This document shows, piece after piece, positions 26,550 through 39,189 of a stretch of DNA of 64,000 nucleotides. The notes below the pieces were generated by a model, which saw only the letters and a list, made by a program, of their open reading frames with translations, ran no database searches and was not told the origin of the DNA. The stretch covers positions 1 through 64,000 of the forward strand of contig JAFURZ010000010.1 of NCBI GenBank assembly GCA_017480785.1, read 5' to 3'. How positions within the stretch are numbered: position 1 is the first letter of the stretch; the number at the start of each line of letters is the position of its first letter. Made by a program: the position numbers and the translations under genes. Source of the stretch: Bacteroidales bacterium. GTDB lineage: Bacteria; Bacteroidota; Bacteroidia; Bacteroidales; P3.

Positions 26550-26770
26550 CCGAAAACAGCCGCGGTCTGCCCTGTGGCAGACAATAGGGAACCGTGTGAA
26601 ATTCACGGGCTGACGCGCAACTGTAAGCCGGGGATGACGGTTGTCCGGTTGTCGGATAACGGTCGTCGGGCGACGGGCAGGAACCCATTGGGCCGCATGT
26701 CGGTCTGAGAAGGGGCCGGTCGCTTTGCGGCGAGCCAGGAGACCTGCCGCGGACTGAAAAGAGAGACAGC
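26550..26770 (+). ncRNA. Cobalamin riboswitch
   Basis: Conserved parts in order: AATAGGGAACCGTGTGAAAT, CACGGGCTGACGCGCAACTGTAAG, a variable GC-rich arm, and the B12 box GCCAGGAGACCTGCC at 26734-26748. Binding of adenosylcobalamin normally represses the downstream gene. It fills most of the gene-free stretch 26343-26802 and ends 33 bp before nrdD. Confidence 0.93.
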
Positions 26771-26802
26771 TTTCGCGAATCAAAGCACATTGTAATAGAA
26801 AT

Positions 26803-28977
26803 ATGGAGACCAATACGACTTTCACAATCACCAAGCGCGACGGCACGACCGAACGCTTTTCGCTCGACAAGATAATGAATGCCATCATCAAGGCATTCGG
26901 CTCGATAGGGGAGCCCATCGACCTGGGGCGCCTGTCGAAGATTCTTTCGCGCCTCGACATCCACAACGGCATCACCGTGGAGGAGATACAGAACCAGGTG
27001 GAGGTGGCCCTGATGCAGGAGGGCTACTACCACGTGGCCAAGAACTTCATCCTCTACCGCCAGCAGCACACCGAGGACCGCGAGACGCTGGAGAAGATGC
27101 GCTTCCTGAGCGACTACATGGACGCCGCCAATGCCGCCACGGGCAGCAAGTACGACGCCAACGCCAACGTGGAGAACAAGAACATAGCCACCCTCATCGG
27201 CGAGCTGCCCAAGTCGAACTTCATCCGCCTCAACCGGCGCCTGCTGACCGACCGCATCAAGCAGATGTACGGCAAGGAGATGGCCAGCCGCTACCTCGAC
27301 CTGCTGACGCACCACTTCATCTACAAGAACGACGAGACCTCGCTGGCCAACTACTGCGCCTCCATCACCATGTATCCCTGGCTGCTGGGCGGCACGGTGT
27401 CGATTGGCGGCAACTCGACGGCCCCCACCAACCTCAAGTCGTTCTGCGGCGGCTTCATCAACATGGTCTTCATGGTGAGCTCCATGCTCAGCGGCGCCTG
27501 CGCCACGCCCGAGTTCCTGATGTACCTCAACTACTTCATCCAGAAAGACTACGGCCCCGACTACTACAAAGACCCCGACCGGGTGGTAGACCTCAGCCTG
27601 CGCCAGAAGACCATGGACAAGGTGGTCACCGACTGCTTCGAGCAGATAGTCTACAGCCTCAACCAGCCCACCGGCGCCCGCAACTACCAGTCGGTCTTCT
27701 GGAACATAGCCTATTACGACCGCCCCTACTTCGAGAGCCTCTTCGGCGAGTTCCGCTTCCCCGACGGCTCGGCGCCCGACTGGAACGGCCTCTGCTGGCT
27801 GCAGAAGCGCTTCATGAAGTGGTTCAACCAGGAGCGCACCAAGACCGTGCTCACCTTCCCGGTGGAGACCATGGCCCTGCTGTATAAAAAAGTGGATAGT
27901 GGGGAGTGTGTAGTGGATAGCAGTCGTGAACAAGCGCTACCCACTACCCACTACCCACTACCCACTGGTGTCAGCTTTGCTGACCCCGACATGGCCCAGT
28001 TCACGGCCGAGATGTATGCCGAAGGCCACTCCTTCTTCACCTACATCTCCGACAACGCCGACTCGCTCTCCAGCTGCTGCCGTCTGCGCAACGAAATCAC
28101 CGACAACGGCTTCAGCTACACCCTCGGCGCCGGCGGCGTGAGCACGGGCTCGAAGAGCGTGCTCACCATCAACCTCAACCGCTGCATCCAGTATGCGGTG
28201 AACAACAAGATGGACTACCGCGAGTTCCTCACCGACATCATCGACCTCTGCCACAAGGTGCAGCTGGCCTACAACGAGAACCTCAAGGACCTGCAGGCCC
28301 ACGGCATGCTGCCCCTCTTCGACGCCGGCTACATCAACATCGCCCGCCAGTACCTCACCATCGGCGTCAACGGCCTGGTCGAGGCCGCCGAGTTCATGGG
28401 CATCCCCATCAACGACAACCCGCAGTACCGCGAGTTCGTGCAGACCGTCCTCGGCCTGGTCGAGAAGAAGAACAAGGAGTACCGCACCAAAGAGGTGATG
28501 TTCAACTGCGAGATGATACCGGCCGAGAACGTGGGCGTGAAGCACGCCAAGTGGGACCGCGAGGACGGCTACTTTGTGCCGCGCGACTGCTACAACTCCT
28601 ATTTCTATGTCGTCGAGGACACCTCGCTCACCGTGCTCGACAAGTTCCGCCTGCACGGCGCCCCCTACATCGAGCACCTCACCGGCGGCAGCGCCCTGCA
28701 CTGCAACCTCGAGGAGCACCTCACCCAGCAGCAGTACATGCAGCTGCTCGAGGTGGCGGCCAAGGAAGGGTGCAACTACTTTACCTTCAATATCCCGAAC
28801 ACCATCTGCAACGACTGCGGCCACATCGACAAGCGCTACCTCAAGGAGTGCCCCCACTGCCACTCGAAGAATGTGGACTACCTGACCCGCGTCATCGGTT
28901 ACCTGCGCCGCGTGAGCAACTTCAGCAAGCCCCGCCAGGAAGAAGCCAGCCGCCGATTCTATGCTACGATGAAATAG
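26803..28977 (+). CDS. nrdD: Anaerobic (class III) ribonucleoside-triphosphate reductase
   Basis: Glycyl-radical enzyme that makes dNTPs without oxygen, 724 aa. N-terminal ATP-cone (TITKRDGTTERFSLDKIMNAI, about 5-95), catalytic barrel with CGGFINM and SDNADSLSSCCRLRNE, then a C-terminal zinc site CNDCGHIDKRYLKECPHC and the glycyl-radical loop RVIGYL near residue 700. A stretch of about 26 residues (about 363-389) is encoded by a heptamer hairpin (27891-27966) that is also present, in the same frame, in leuS. Preceded by a cobalamin riboswitch; nrdG follows 99 bp downstream. Control by B12 implies that a B12-dependent class II reductase exists elsewhere. Confidence 0.96.
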   Translation: METNTTFTITKRDGTTERFSLDKIMNAIIKAFGSIGEPIDLGRLSKILSRLDIHNGITVEEIQNQVEVALMQEGYYHVAKNFILYRQQHTEDRETLEKMRFLSDYMDAANAATGSKYDANANVENKNIATLIGELPKSNFIRLNRRLLTDRIKQMYGKEMASRYLDLLTHHFIYKNDETSLANYCASITMYPWLLGGTVSIGGNSTAPTNLKSFCGGFINMVFMVSSMLSGACATPEFLMYLNYFIQKDYGPDYYKDPDRVVDLSLRQKTMDKVVTDCFEQIVYSLNQPTGARNYQSVFWNIAYYDRPYFESLFGEFRFPDGSAPDWNGLCWLQKRFMKWFNQERTKTVLTFPVETMALLYKKVDSGECVVDSSREQALPTTHYPLPTGVSFADPDMAQFTAEMYAEGHSFFTYISDNADSLSSCCRLRNEITDNGFSYTLGAGGVSTGSKSVLTINLNRCIQYAVNNKMDYREFLTDIIDLCHKVQLAYNENLKDLQAHGMLPLFDAGYINIARQYLTIGVNGLVEAAEFMGIPINDNPQYREFVQTVLGLVEKKNKEYRTKEVMFNCEMIPAENVGVKHAKWDREDGYFVPRDCYNSYFYVVEDTSLTVLDKFRLHGAPYIEHLTGGSALHCNLEEHLTQQQYMQLLEVAAKEGCNYFTFNIPNTICNDCGHIDKRYLKECPHCHSKNVDYLTRVIGYLRRVSNFSKPRQEEASRRFYATMK
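27891..27966. repeat. Heptamer hairpin inserted in frame in nrdD (TAGTGGG family, copy 1)
   Basis: 30-nt arms 27891-27920 (AGTGGAT/AGTGGGG/AGTGTGT units) and 27937-27966 (ACTACCC units), 26 of 30 pairs matching, loop CAGTCGTGAACAAGCG. It encodes [12 protein letters not shown]... [11 protein letters not shown]. Loop and frame match the leuS copy at 32199-32270. Confidence 0.92.
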
Positions 28978-28985
28978 AGAATACG

Positions 28986-29062
28986 CCCCGCCTTCGGCGG
29001 AAATCCTGCAAATCGTGGAAATCAAAATAATCTCCAGGATTTCCAGGATTTCGCGAAGCGGG
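28986..29062. repeat. 9-bp-period hairpin between nrdD and nrdG
   Basis: Outer CCCGC...GCGGG pairing and inner GGAAATCCTG / CAGGATTTCC 9-mer units around AAAATAATCT. It occupies almost all of the 99-bp gap. Confidence 0.8.
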
Positions 29063-29076
29063 AGAAAAGAGCGATA

Positions 29077-29538
29077 ATGTTAAGGTATATTGATACTGAC
29101 ATAGTGTTCCAGGAACTGCCCGACGAGGTGACGCTGGCCGTCAACCTCAGCGGGTGCCCCTGCCGCTGCCCGGGGTGCCACTCGAAGCACCTGTGGGACG
29201 ACGGCGGCGAGGTGCTCGACGGCAAGGCGGTCGACTGCATGCTGGCCCGCCAGCGGCAGGAGGTCACCTGCCTCAGCCTCATGGGCGGCGACGCGCAACC
29301 CCAGGAGGTGAACCACCTGGCCCACTGGCTCCGCGAGCACCATCCGCGGCTGAAGATAGCCTGGTGGAGCGGCCGGTCGCTCCTCTCGCCACAGGTGAGC
29401 CTGAGCAACTTCGACTACATCAAGCTGGGACCCTACCTCAAGCACCTGGGCCCCCTGAAGAGCCGCACCACCAACCAGCGCCTCTACCGCGTCGAAGGGG
29501 GTGCCCTGCACGACATCACCTCCCGTTTCTGGCGCTGA
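29077..29538 (+). CDS. nrdG: Anaerobic ribonucleotide reductase activating protein
   Basis: Radical-SAM activase that installs the glycyl radical on NrdD, 153 aa. SGCPCRCPGCHSKHLW holds the CxxxCxxC iron-sulfur ligands (residues 28-35), followed by the SAM-binding LMGGDAQPQEV. Start at ATG 29077 is just after the hairpin. Same operon as nrdD. Confidence 0.94.
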   Translation: MLRYIDTDIVFQELPDEVTLAVNLSGCPCRCPGCHSKHLWDDGGEVLDGKAVDCMLARQRQEVTCLSLMGGDAQPQEVNHLAHWLREHHPRLKIAWWSGRSLLSPQVSLSNFDYIKLGPYLKHLGPLKSRTTNQRLYRVEGGALHDITSRFWR

Positions 29539-29570
29539 AAACGCCCGTTGATTATCAATCGGTTGCCTTC

Positions 29571-29618
29571 AGTTCAACTTGAGTTCGACTTGATTTCGAG
29601 TCGAACTCAAGTTGAACT
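29571..29618. repeat. 11-bp-period hairpin (AGTTCAACTTG family, copy 2)
   Basis: Perfect 20-bp arms 29571-29590 and 29599-29618 around TGATTTCG, 32 bp after the nrdG stop. Sister of 17728-17777. Confidence 0.88.
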
Positions 29619-29800
29619 CACCTTTAACCATAGTCGAAACCAGCACGTTGAGCTTGTCCCCACGGCAGGGCAGGGTGGGGGAGCGTCTTTCCCTTCTTTT
29701 TTTTCAACAACATTGCATATTTTATTATTTTATTGTTTTTATTTTGTATCTTTGCTGTTTGCATCCAGAGCGTGTGGATGCTATAAAAGATTGAATGAAA

Positions 29801-32721
<2,921 letters not shown>

Positions 32722-32728
<7 letters not shown>

Positions 32729-33693
32729 GCCGACATTTCCTACGCTGCAAAGTACTGCAGGCCCTCTATGCCCGCCAGATGGAAGACCGCTCCATCGACG
32801 ACGCCAGGGCCGACTTTGAATACCACATCGCACGCCTCAACGAGCTGGGCATCGTGCAACTGGCCCTGATGACCCGTATGGTCGAAGTGGGTGCCAAGGT
32901 CATCGAGGAGGGGAAGAAGAAGTTCCGCCCCTCCGATGCCGAGAAGCAGCCCAACCGCAAGTTCCTGGAGAACATCTTCCTCGGCAGGATGGCCGACAAC
33001 TTCGAGTTCAGGTCCCTCGCCGAGAAATGGGCCGGTATCTGGGACACTCACGAGGACCTGGTGCGCGAGGCCTTCATCGACTTCCGTCAGAACAAGATTT
33101 ACGGCGACTACCTCTCTTTCCCCGAGCACGACTTCAAGACCGACAAGGAGATGGCAATCAATCTGTTCCGCTACCTGATGAACCGCGAGGCCCTCGTGGC
33201 CGTCATCGGGGAGCGCAGCCTCCTCTGGGAGGACGACTTCGAGCAGATTGCGCAGTACAACTTTATGATGCTCAAGAGTCTCGACGAGCAGTCGTTCAAC
33301 GAGGCCATGCCGTGGCCCGTCATGTACGACCGGCGGCTGGAGAAGGACGAGGCCGACATGCAGTTTGCCCGCGACCTGCTGCGCGAGAGCATCATGGTGC
33401 GCGAGGAGAGCGACCAGCTGGTGCGTCAGCGCCTGCAGGGGTGGGAGTTCGAGCGAGTGGCGCTGATGGATATACTGCTCATCAACATGGCTGTGGCCGA
33501 GTTTATCAACTGCCCCACCATCCCCGAGCGCGTCACCATTGACGAGTACATCGAGCTCTCCAAGGAATTCAGCTCCGAGCGCAGCCGCCTCTTTATCAAC
33601 GGCATCCTCGACCGCCTGGTGCTGGAGCTCCGTTCGCAGGGGCGCATCCACAAGACCGGTCGCGGCCTGCTGGCAGTGGCCGAGGAAGAGTAA
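32722..33693 (+). CDS. nusB: Transcription antitermination protein NusB (long Bacteroidota form)
   Basis: 323 aa. Binds boxA RNA with S10 in rRNA antitermination. Starts [19 protein letters not shown], has a Bacteroidota-type middle extension, and keeps the NusB fold at the C-terminus ([63 protein letters not shown]). First of the conserved series nusB - DUF1573 - yajC - ybbR - coaE. Confidence 0.93.
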
Positions 33694-33718
33694 GAACAGG
33701 ATAAAACCCAGATGAAAG

Positions 33719-34165
33719 ATGAAAAGATACAGTTATATTGTCTTGATGGCCGTGTTGCTGTCGGTCGTAGGTTGCCGCCAGCAGAGTGGCGACGCCGGCG
33801 TTGATATAATCCGCAACCCGCAGAGCGCCAGTGGGTACGACAACAAGGAGGCGATGCCGGTCATCACTTTTGACAGCGACAGACACGACTTCGGCCGTCT
33901 CTCGGCGGGCGAGAGCATCAGCTACAGCTTCCACTTCCGCAACACCGGCAACGCCGACCTCATCCTCTCGGGTGCCTCGGCCACCTGTGGTTGCACCGTG
34001 GCCGACTACCCCAAGGGCCGCATCGCTCCCGGAGGCGAAGGCTACGTCACCGTCACCTTCAAGAGTGCCGGCAAGAGCGGCCAGCAGTTCCAGGAGGTGA
34101 CCCTCGTGTGCAACGCCCAGCCGTCTCGCGTTAAACTGAAGATACTGGCGCAGGTGTCGCATTGA
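33719..34165 (+). CDS. DUF1573 lipoprotein
   Basis: 148 aa with MKRYSYIVLMAVLLSVVGCRQQ (VVGC lipobox). The DUF1573 (ASH-like beta-sandwich) domain covers FDSDRHDFGRLSAGESISYSFHFRNTG ... ATCGCTVADYPKGRIAPGGEGYVTVTFKSAG. Typical Bacteroidota neighbour of nusB and yajC. Envelope protein, role not established. Confidence 0.9.
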   Translation: MKRYSYIVLMAVLLSVVGCRQQSGDAGVDIIRNPQSASGYDNKEAMPVITFDSDRHDFGRLSAGESISYSFHFRNTGNADLILSGASATCGCTVADYPKGRIAPGGEGYVTVTFKSAGKSGQQFQEVTLVCNAQPSRVKLKILAQVSH

Positions 34166-34187
34166 GGTCTTCCCGTGGGGTATCACG

Positions 34188-34273
34188 CTGGTTTTCCGCG
34201 CGAAACACTGCTGTTCTTTTGGAAAAGTAAAAGAACAGTAAAAGAACAGCAATAGAACACCTGTGGAAACCAG
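34188..34273. repeat. 11-bp-period hairpin (AAAAGAACAGT units) between DUF1573 and yajC
   Basis: Outer CTGGTTTTCC (34188) pairs with GGAAACCAG (ends 34273); inner units GTAAAAGAACA repeat at 11-bp steps and pair with CTGTTCTTTT. Related to 25617-25715 and 49073-49137. Confidence 0.75.
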
Positions 34274-34322
34274 TGAATTAAACAAGAACAACAGACAGAA
34301 ATAAAACAAAGACTACAGAACA

Positions 34323-34631
34323 ATGAATACAGCAATGATTTTACTCCAGGCCCAGAAGGGTGGTGGCACGATGTGGATATGGATGATTGCCATCCTCGTC
34401 ATCATGTGGTTGCTTATGATGCGTCCGCAGCGTAAGAAAGAGAAAGAGGAGCAGCAGTTCCGCAACGCCCTGAAGAAGGGCGACCGCGTGGTCTTCAGCG
34501 GTGGCATCTATGGCAAGGTGCACTCGGTCGACACCCACACCGTCGAGGTGGAAGTGTCGAACGGCGTCGTGATGACCGTCGAGAAGAGCATGATACAGCC
34601 TGCCCCCGAGCCTACTGCCGAGAAGAAGTGA
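34323..34631 (+). CDS. yajC: Preprotein translocase subunit YajC
   Basis: 102 aa inner-membrane accessory subunit of SecDF. One TM helix (MWIWMIAILVIMWLLMM), then the conserved RPQRKKEKEEQQFRNALKKGDRVVFSGGIYGKV. The stop overlaps the next ATG (34628-34631). Confidence 0.95.
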   Translation: MNTAMILLQAQKGGGTMWIWMIAILVIMWLLMMRPQRKKEKEEQQFRNALKKGDRVVFSGGIYGKVHSVDTHTVEVEVSNGVVMTVEKSMIQPAPEPTAEKK

Positions 34632-35521
34632 AGCGATTCCTGGTCATACTGGGCATCACGGCCCTGGTGTGGTTGGGCGTGTCGATGTCGGAGCAAGGCG
34701 AGTACCCGATGACGGTGCGCGTCGAGATGGTCGGCTTCGACACGGTGCGCTACGCCGTGGTCAGTACCGACACGGTGTTGCCCCTGAAGGTGACCATCTC
34801 GGGCTTCAATGCCCTCGTCAACAGTCGCCGCCGTCCCACGTTGGAGGTGCCGATGCCCCGGAATGGCAATGCCGTGGCTGTGAGTTCGCTGAGGACGCAG
34901 CTGCTGCACTCCATCCTGGGGGCGAAAGAGGTTTCTTCCTCGGTCGACTCGCTGCGCGTCGTGCTCGCTCCGCGCGGACAACGCACCTTCAAGCCCCGCC
35001 TCGACCACGTGAAGTTCTCCTTCACCGAGCAGCACGGCCTCTACGGCGAGCCTGAGGTGAGGCCCTCCGAGGTGACCCTCTACGGTCCCGACGAGGTACT
35101 GGCCCAAATCGGCGAGGTCGAGATTGCCTCCACCTCCATACGCGACATCAGTGCGAGCGGCACCTATGTGCTCCCGCTGGAACCGGTGTGGCGCTCCTAC
35201 GCCGATGTGTACCCCTCGTGCTCCGAGGTGGAGCTCTACTTGCCCGTCGAGGCGTATGTGGAGAAGGAATACAGCGTGCCTGTCACCGTGCTGGGAGCCG
35301 ACACGACGGTGTCCTTGCGCCTCTATCCCGAAATGGCGCGGGTGCGTGTGTGGGTGGCCCAACGCGACCTGATGCGGGAGCCCGAGTTCATGGTGGCGGT
35401 CAACTACAGCGACATCTTCCTCAACGAAGGACGCCTTGCACCGCGCCTCGTCGAGTTTCCGTCCTATGTGCGTCCACGCACGGTGGAGCCTGCGGAGATA
35501 CAATGCGTCGTCATCAAATGA
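34628..35521 (+). CDS. YbbR-like domain protein
   Basis: 297 aa, an N-terminal membrane anchor (RFLVILGITALVWLGVSM) followed by extracytoplasmic YbbR-type repeats (SVPVTVLGADTTVSLRLYPEMARVRVWV). Elsewhere YbbR/CdaR controls diadenylate cyclase; in Bacteroidota the gene sits with coaE and yajC and its role is open. Stop overlaps coaE start (ATGA at 35518). Confidence 0.82.
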   Translation: MKRFLVILGITALVWLGVSMSEQGEYPMTVRVEMVGFDTVRYAVVSTDTVLPLKVTISGFNALVNSRRRPTLEVPMPRNGNAVAVSSLRTQLLHSILGAKEVSSSVDSLRVVLAPRGQRTFKPRLDHVKFSFTEQHGLYGEPEVRPSEVTLYGPDEVLAQIGEVEIASTSIRDISASGTYVLPLEPVWRSYADVYPSCSEVELYLPVEAYVEKEYSVPVTVLGADTTVSLRLYPEMARVRVWVAQRDLMREPEFMVAVNYSDIFLNEGRLAPRLVEFPSYVRPRTVEPAEIQCVVIK

Positions 35522-36099
35522 AGCGGGTAGGGTTGACCGGAGGGATGGGCTGCGGTAAGAGCACTGTGGCGGCCGAGTTCAGGCGACTGGGCGTGCCGTG
35601 CTTCGTGAGCGATATTGTGGCGTCTGGCTACTACTACGACCTCGACTTCCTCGACGAGCTGCGCCAGCTGTTGGGCGACGGCGTCTTCCTGCCCGACGGC
35701 AGCGCCGACAAGCGGGCCGTGGCAGTGCGTGTCTTCGCCGACCGGCAGCTCCTTGAAGGCCTTAACGCCATGGTGCACCCGCGGGTGAAGGACGACTTCG
35801 ACGCCTTCTGCCGGCGGTATGCCGATGCCCCCTATGTCATCTTCGAGAGCGCCATCCTCTATGACTACGGTTTCGACCGCCTGATGGACCGCGTTGTGTG
35901 TGTCTACCTCGACATCGAGGAGCGCCTCCGTCGCCTGTTGCTGCGCGACGGGGTGGGAGAGGAGGCCATCCGTGCCCGGATTGCCAACCAGATACCTGCC
36001 GAAGAGATGATGCGCCGGGCCGACTATGTGATATTGAACTATGAGGGCAACCCCCGTCAGCGGCAGGTGGCCTACATTGACAAACTGTTGAGACAATGA
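35518..36099 (+). CDS. coaE: Dephospho-CoA kinase
   Basis: Last step of CoA synthesis, 193 aa. Walker A GLTGGMGCGKST at the N-terminus, the CoA-binding lid DRVVCVYLDIEERLRRLLLRDG and RIANQIPAEEMMRRADYVILN. I chose ATG 35518 instead of the longer frame, because the kinase begins MKRVGLTGG. Its end overlaps the next start by 4 bp. Confidence 0.94.
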   Translation: MKRVGLTGGMGCGKSTVAAEFRRLGVPCFVSDIVASGYYYDLDFLDELRQLLGDGVFLPDGSADKRAVAVRVFADRQLLEGLNAMVHPRVKDDFDAFCRRYADAPYVIFESAILYDYGFDRLMDRVVCVYLDIEERLRRLLLRDGVGEEAIRARIANQIPAEEMMRRADYVILNYEGNPRQRQVAYIDKLLRQ

Positions 36100-38390
36100 A
36101 AAAGACTATAATACTTTCCCTCCTGCTCTCCGTCGGCCTCGCCGGTACGGCGCAGCAGGTGTTCGATGCCCGCGGACTCACATGGTTGAGCCCCGAGACC
36201 GCCTGGGCCGAGAAGATGATGGAACACCTCACCCTCGAGCAGCGCATCGCCCAGCTGATGGTGGTGCGCGTGCCGCTCAATCTGGACGACCGGCAGGCCA
36301 AGGAGTTCTCCGACCGCATGAATGGCTACGGCGTGGGCGGCGTATGCTTCTTCGCCGGCACGGCCGAGCGGCAGGCCACCATGACACGCCTCTTCCAGGA
36401 CGACGCCCGGGTGCCGCTGCTGGTATGCATCGACGGCGAATGGGGCCTGGGCATGCGCCTGAAGGACATGTACTCCTTCCCGCGCAACGCCCGTTTCGGG
36501 CTCCTGCCCCCTTCCGCCGACAGTCTCGTCTACCGCATGGGTGAGGAGATTGGCCGCCAGTGCCGTGAACTTGGCATCCACATCAACTTCGCCCCGGTGG
36601 TCGACATCAACTCCAACCCCAAGAACCCCGTCATCGGCACCCGCTCCTTCGGCACCGACCGCGAGCGGGTGGCTCAGCTGGGCATCATGTATGCCCTCGG
36701 GCAGCAGAGCCAGGGGGTGATAGCCACGGCGAAGCACTTCCCCGGTCACGGCGACACCGATGCCGACAGCCACTATGAGCTGCCGGTCATCAACCACACG
36801 CGTGCCTATATCGACTCCGTCGACACCTATCCTTTCCGCCGCCTCATCGAGGCCGGTGTGCAGGGTGTCATGGTGGCCCACCTGCAGGTGAATGCCCTTG
36901 ACCCCTCGCGGCCCTCGTCGCTCAGCCCTGCCGTCATCGACGGCCTGCTGCGCCGTGAGATGGGCTTCGACGGCCTCGTGGTCACCGACGGCCTCGACAT
37001 GAAGGGCGTCACCAACACCTATGGCAAAGGCAACGGCGAGTTGGCAGCCCTCAAGGCCGGCAACGACATCCTCCTGCTGCCACCCGACGTGCCCGCTGCC
37101 ATCGAGGTCATCAAGAAGGCTGCCAAGGCCGACGACAGCGTCCGCGCCATGGTCGACTATCACTGCCGCCGCGTGCTGGAGGCCAAATACAAGCATGTGC
37201 TCCCCTATAAGGGCGACAGCATCCGAGTGCCGGGAGAAGAGCACCGTGCCGTCTGCCAAGCCATCGTCGACGAGATGAACGACATCCTGGAGCGCCAGGC
37301 CTTCGACTCCGACCGTCGCATCGACTCCATCGCCAATGCCGCCATCGCCGCCCACGCCACCCCGGGATGCCAGGTGGTGGTGCTGCACAAGGGCCGTGAG
37401 GTCTTCAACAGGTCCTATGGCCATCGCACCTACGACTCTCAGGCCCCTCAGGCCGACACCGTCCTCCCCTCTACCGTCTACGACCTCGCATCCCTCACCA
37501 AGGTCTGCGCCACTACGCTGGCCGTCATGCGGCTGGTCGACGAGGGCAAGCTCGGCATCGACGACCGGCTGAGTAAGTATCTGCCTTATCTGGATACCAC
37601 TGACAAAAAGGATATTACCATCAAGCAGGCCATGAGCCACTGCGCACGCCTGAAGGCCTTCGACAACTACTGGCAGCAGACCTCCGACCGCGACAGCATA
37701 CTGCTCTTGGTGGCCAACAGCCAGCTTGCTCCGACCGAGGGCTATCTGTACAGTGACCTGGGTTTCATGCTGCTAAGCGACGTGGTGAAGCGCGTCGGCG
37801 GCATGCCCCTCGACGAGTATATGTCTGAATACTTCTATCGCCCGATGGGCCTCCGCCGCACCACCTTCCTGCCCATGCAGAACGGCATCGGTGCAGCCTT
37901 CGTGGCACCCACCGAGCAGGACTCCCTGCGGGGTGTCATCTGTGGTGAGGTGCACGACCCCAACGCCTATGCCATGGGGGGAGTGAGCGGCCATGCAGGC
38001 CTTTTCTCCACCGCCGAGGAGGTGGCACAGCTGATGCAGATGCTTCTGGACGGCGGTGTGTATCAAGGGAAACGGTACCTGAAAGAGGAGACCGTCGCCC
38101 TCTTCACCAGCCGCCATTTCGCCAATCAGGGCAACCGCCGTGCGTTGTGCTTCGACAAGCCGCTCATCAACGGAGGCCCCAACGGCCCCGCCTGTGCCGA
38201 GGCGTCACAGGCCAGCTACGGCCACACCGGCTTCACCGGCACCATGCTATGGGTCGACCCTGACTGTCAGCTCGTTTACGTATTCCTCTCCAACCGCGTG
38301 CATCCCTCCGCCGAGGCCAACCTGCTGGCGCGGATGAACGTCCGTACCGACATCCAATCTGTCATATATAAAATATTGAAAAATGAGTAG
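36096..38390 (+). CDS. Exported beta-N-acetylglucosaminidase (GH3) fused to a beta-lactamase-type serine hydrolase
   Basis: 764 aa, signal peptide [21 protein letters not shown]. Residues about 30-380 are a NagZ-type GH3 domain: [30 protein letters not shown] (the His/Asp catalytic dyad loop) and [10 protein letters not shown] (nucleophile Asp). Residues about 410-750 are a class C/DD-peptidase-like domain: SLTK (SxxK), YSD in place of YxN, and HTGFTG. Such fusions are typical of Bacteroidota; this one seems to lack the middle GH3 C-terminal domain found in longer (about 1000 aa) members. It would cut muropeptide sugars in the periplasm. Followed closely by anmK, another recycling enzyme, on the other strand. 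Confidence 0.9.
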   Translation: MKKTIILSLLLSVGLAGTAQQVFDARGLTWLSPETAWAEKMMEHLTLEQRIAQLMVVRVPLNLDDRQAKEFSDRMNGYGVGGVCFFAGTAERQATMTRLFQDDARVPLLVCIDGEWGLGMRLKDMYSFPRNARFGLLPPSADSLVYRMGEEIGRQCRELGIHINFAPVVDINSNPKNPVIGTRSFGTDRERVAQLGIMYALGQQSQGVIATAKHFPGHGDTDADSHYELPVINHTRAYIDSVDTYPFRRLIEAGVQGVMVAHLQVNALDPSRPSSLSPAVIDGLLRREMGFDGLVVTDGLDMKGVTNTYGKGNGELAALKAGNDILLLPPDVPAAIEVIKKAAKADDSVRAMVDYHCRRVLEAKYKHVLPYKGDSIRVPGEEHRAVCQAIVDEMNDILERQAFDSDRRIDSIANAAIAAHATPGCQVVVLHKGREVFNRSYGHRTYDSQAPQADTVLPSTVYDLASLTKVCATTLAVMRLVDEGKLGIDDRLSKYLPYLDTTDKKDITIKQAMSHCARLKAFDNYWQQTSDRDSILLLVANSQLAPTEGYLYSDLGFMLLSDVVKRVGGMPLDEYMSEYFYRPMGLRRTTFLPMQNGIGAAFVAPTEQDSLRGVICGEVHDPNAYAMGGVSGHAGLFSTAEEVAQLMQMLLDGGVYQGKRYLKEETVALFTSRHFANQGNRRALCFDKPLINGGPNGPACAEASQASYGHTGFTGTMLWVDPDCQLVYVFLSNRVHPSAEANLLARMNVRTDIQSVIYKILKNE

Positions 38391-39189
38391 TTTCACCAAA
38401 TGGCTCTTCGCGGGCCTGGGATGGGCCATCGGAGGCCCCATCGGAGCCCTGTTGGGCTATTGGCTCGGCAAGGCCATATCGCCCGACCGGCAGCTGGGTG
38501 CGGGCAGCGATGCCGGTTACAGCTATCATCGTGGCCCTTACCGCAATACGGGTACCCAGCAGGATGTCAATGCGGCCCTGATGGTGCTCATCGCCGCCGT
38601 GATGAAGGTCGACGGCGCCGTGAAGCGCAGCGAGCTCGACTACGTGAAGCGCTTCCTCCTGGCCAACTACGGCGAAGACCGTGGAAAAGAGATGCTTAAA
38701 GTGCTGCAGCAGATGGTGCAGCAGGACATCCCCATCGACCGGGTGTGCGCCCAAATCAAGGTCAATACCGACTACAACACGCGCTACCACATGGTCGACT
38801 TCCTCTTCGGCATCGGTGGCGCCGACGGCGAGTTCCACCAGAGCGAAATCAACATGCTGCGCCTCATCGCGCAGTATCTCGGCATATCGGCCTCCGACTA
38901 CACCTCCATCTTCGAGCGCCATGTGGGCCACGGCGACGCTGGTTATTCCGGCAGCTCCAGGGCTTCGGGCTCAGCCAGTTACGACAAAGACCCCTACCGC
39001 GTGCTGGGCATCGACAGCTCGGCCACCGACGACGAGGTGAAGAAGGCCTACCGCAAGATGGCCATGAAGTACCACCCCGACCGGGTGGCGGGTATGAGCG
39101 AGGAGCTGCAGCGCAATGCCGCCGAGCAGATGAAGGAAATCAACCAGGCCTACGAGGTCATCAAGCAGCGGCGCGCCAGCATGAGGTGA
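38383..39189 (+). CDS. TerB/DnaJ co-chaperone (DjlA-like)
   Basis: 268 aa. N-terminal hydrophobic Gly-rich segment ([22 protein letters not shown]), a TerB-like domain (about 60-180: [25 protein letters not shown] ... [21 protein letters not shown]) and a C-terminal J domain (about 198-265) with [22 protein letters not shown] (HPD). The architecture matches DjlA, a membrane-anchored DnaK partner. Overlaps the previous gene by 8 bp and the convergent anmK 3' end by 40 bp. Confidence 0.88.
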   Translation: MSSFTKWLFAGLGWAIGGPIGALLGYWLGKAISPDRQLGAGSDAGYSYHRGPYRNTGTQQDVNAALMVLIAAVMKVDGAVKRSELDYVKRFLLANYGEDRGKEMLKVLQQMVQQDIPIDRVCAQIKVNTDYNTRYHMVDFLFGIGGADGEFHQSEINMLRLIAQYLGISASDYTSIFERHVGHGDAGYSGSSRASGSASYDKDPYRVLGIDSSATDDEVKKAYRKMAMKYHPDRVAGMSEELQRNAAEQMKEINQAYEVIKQRRASMR

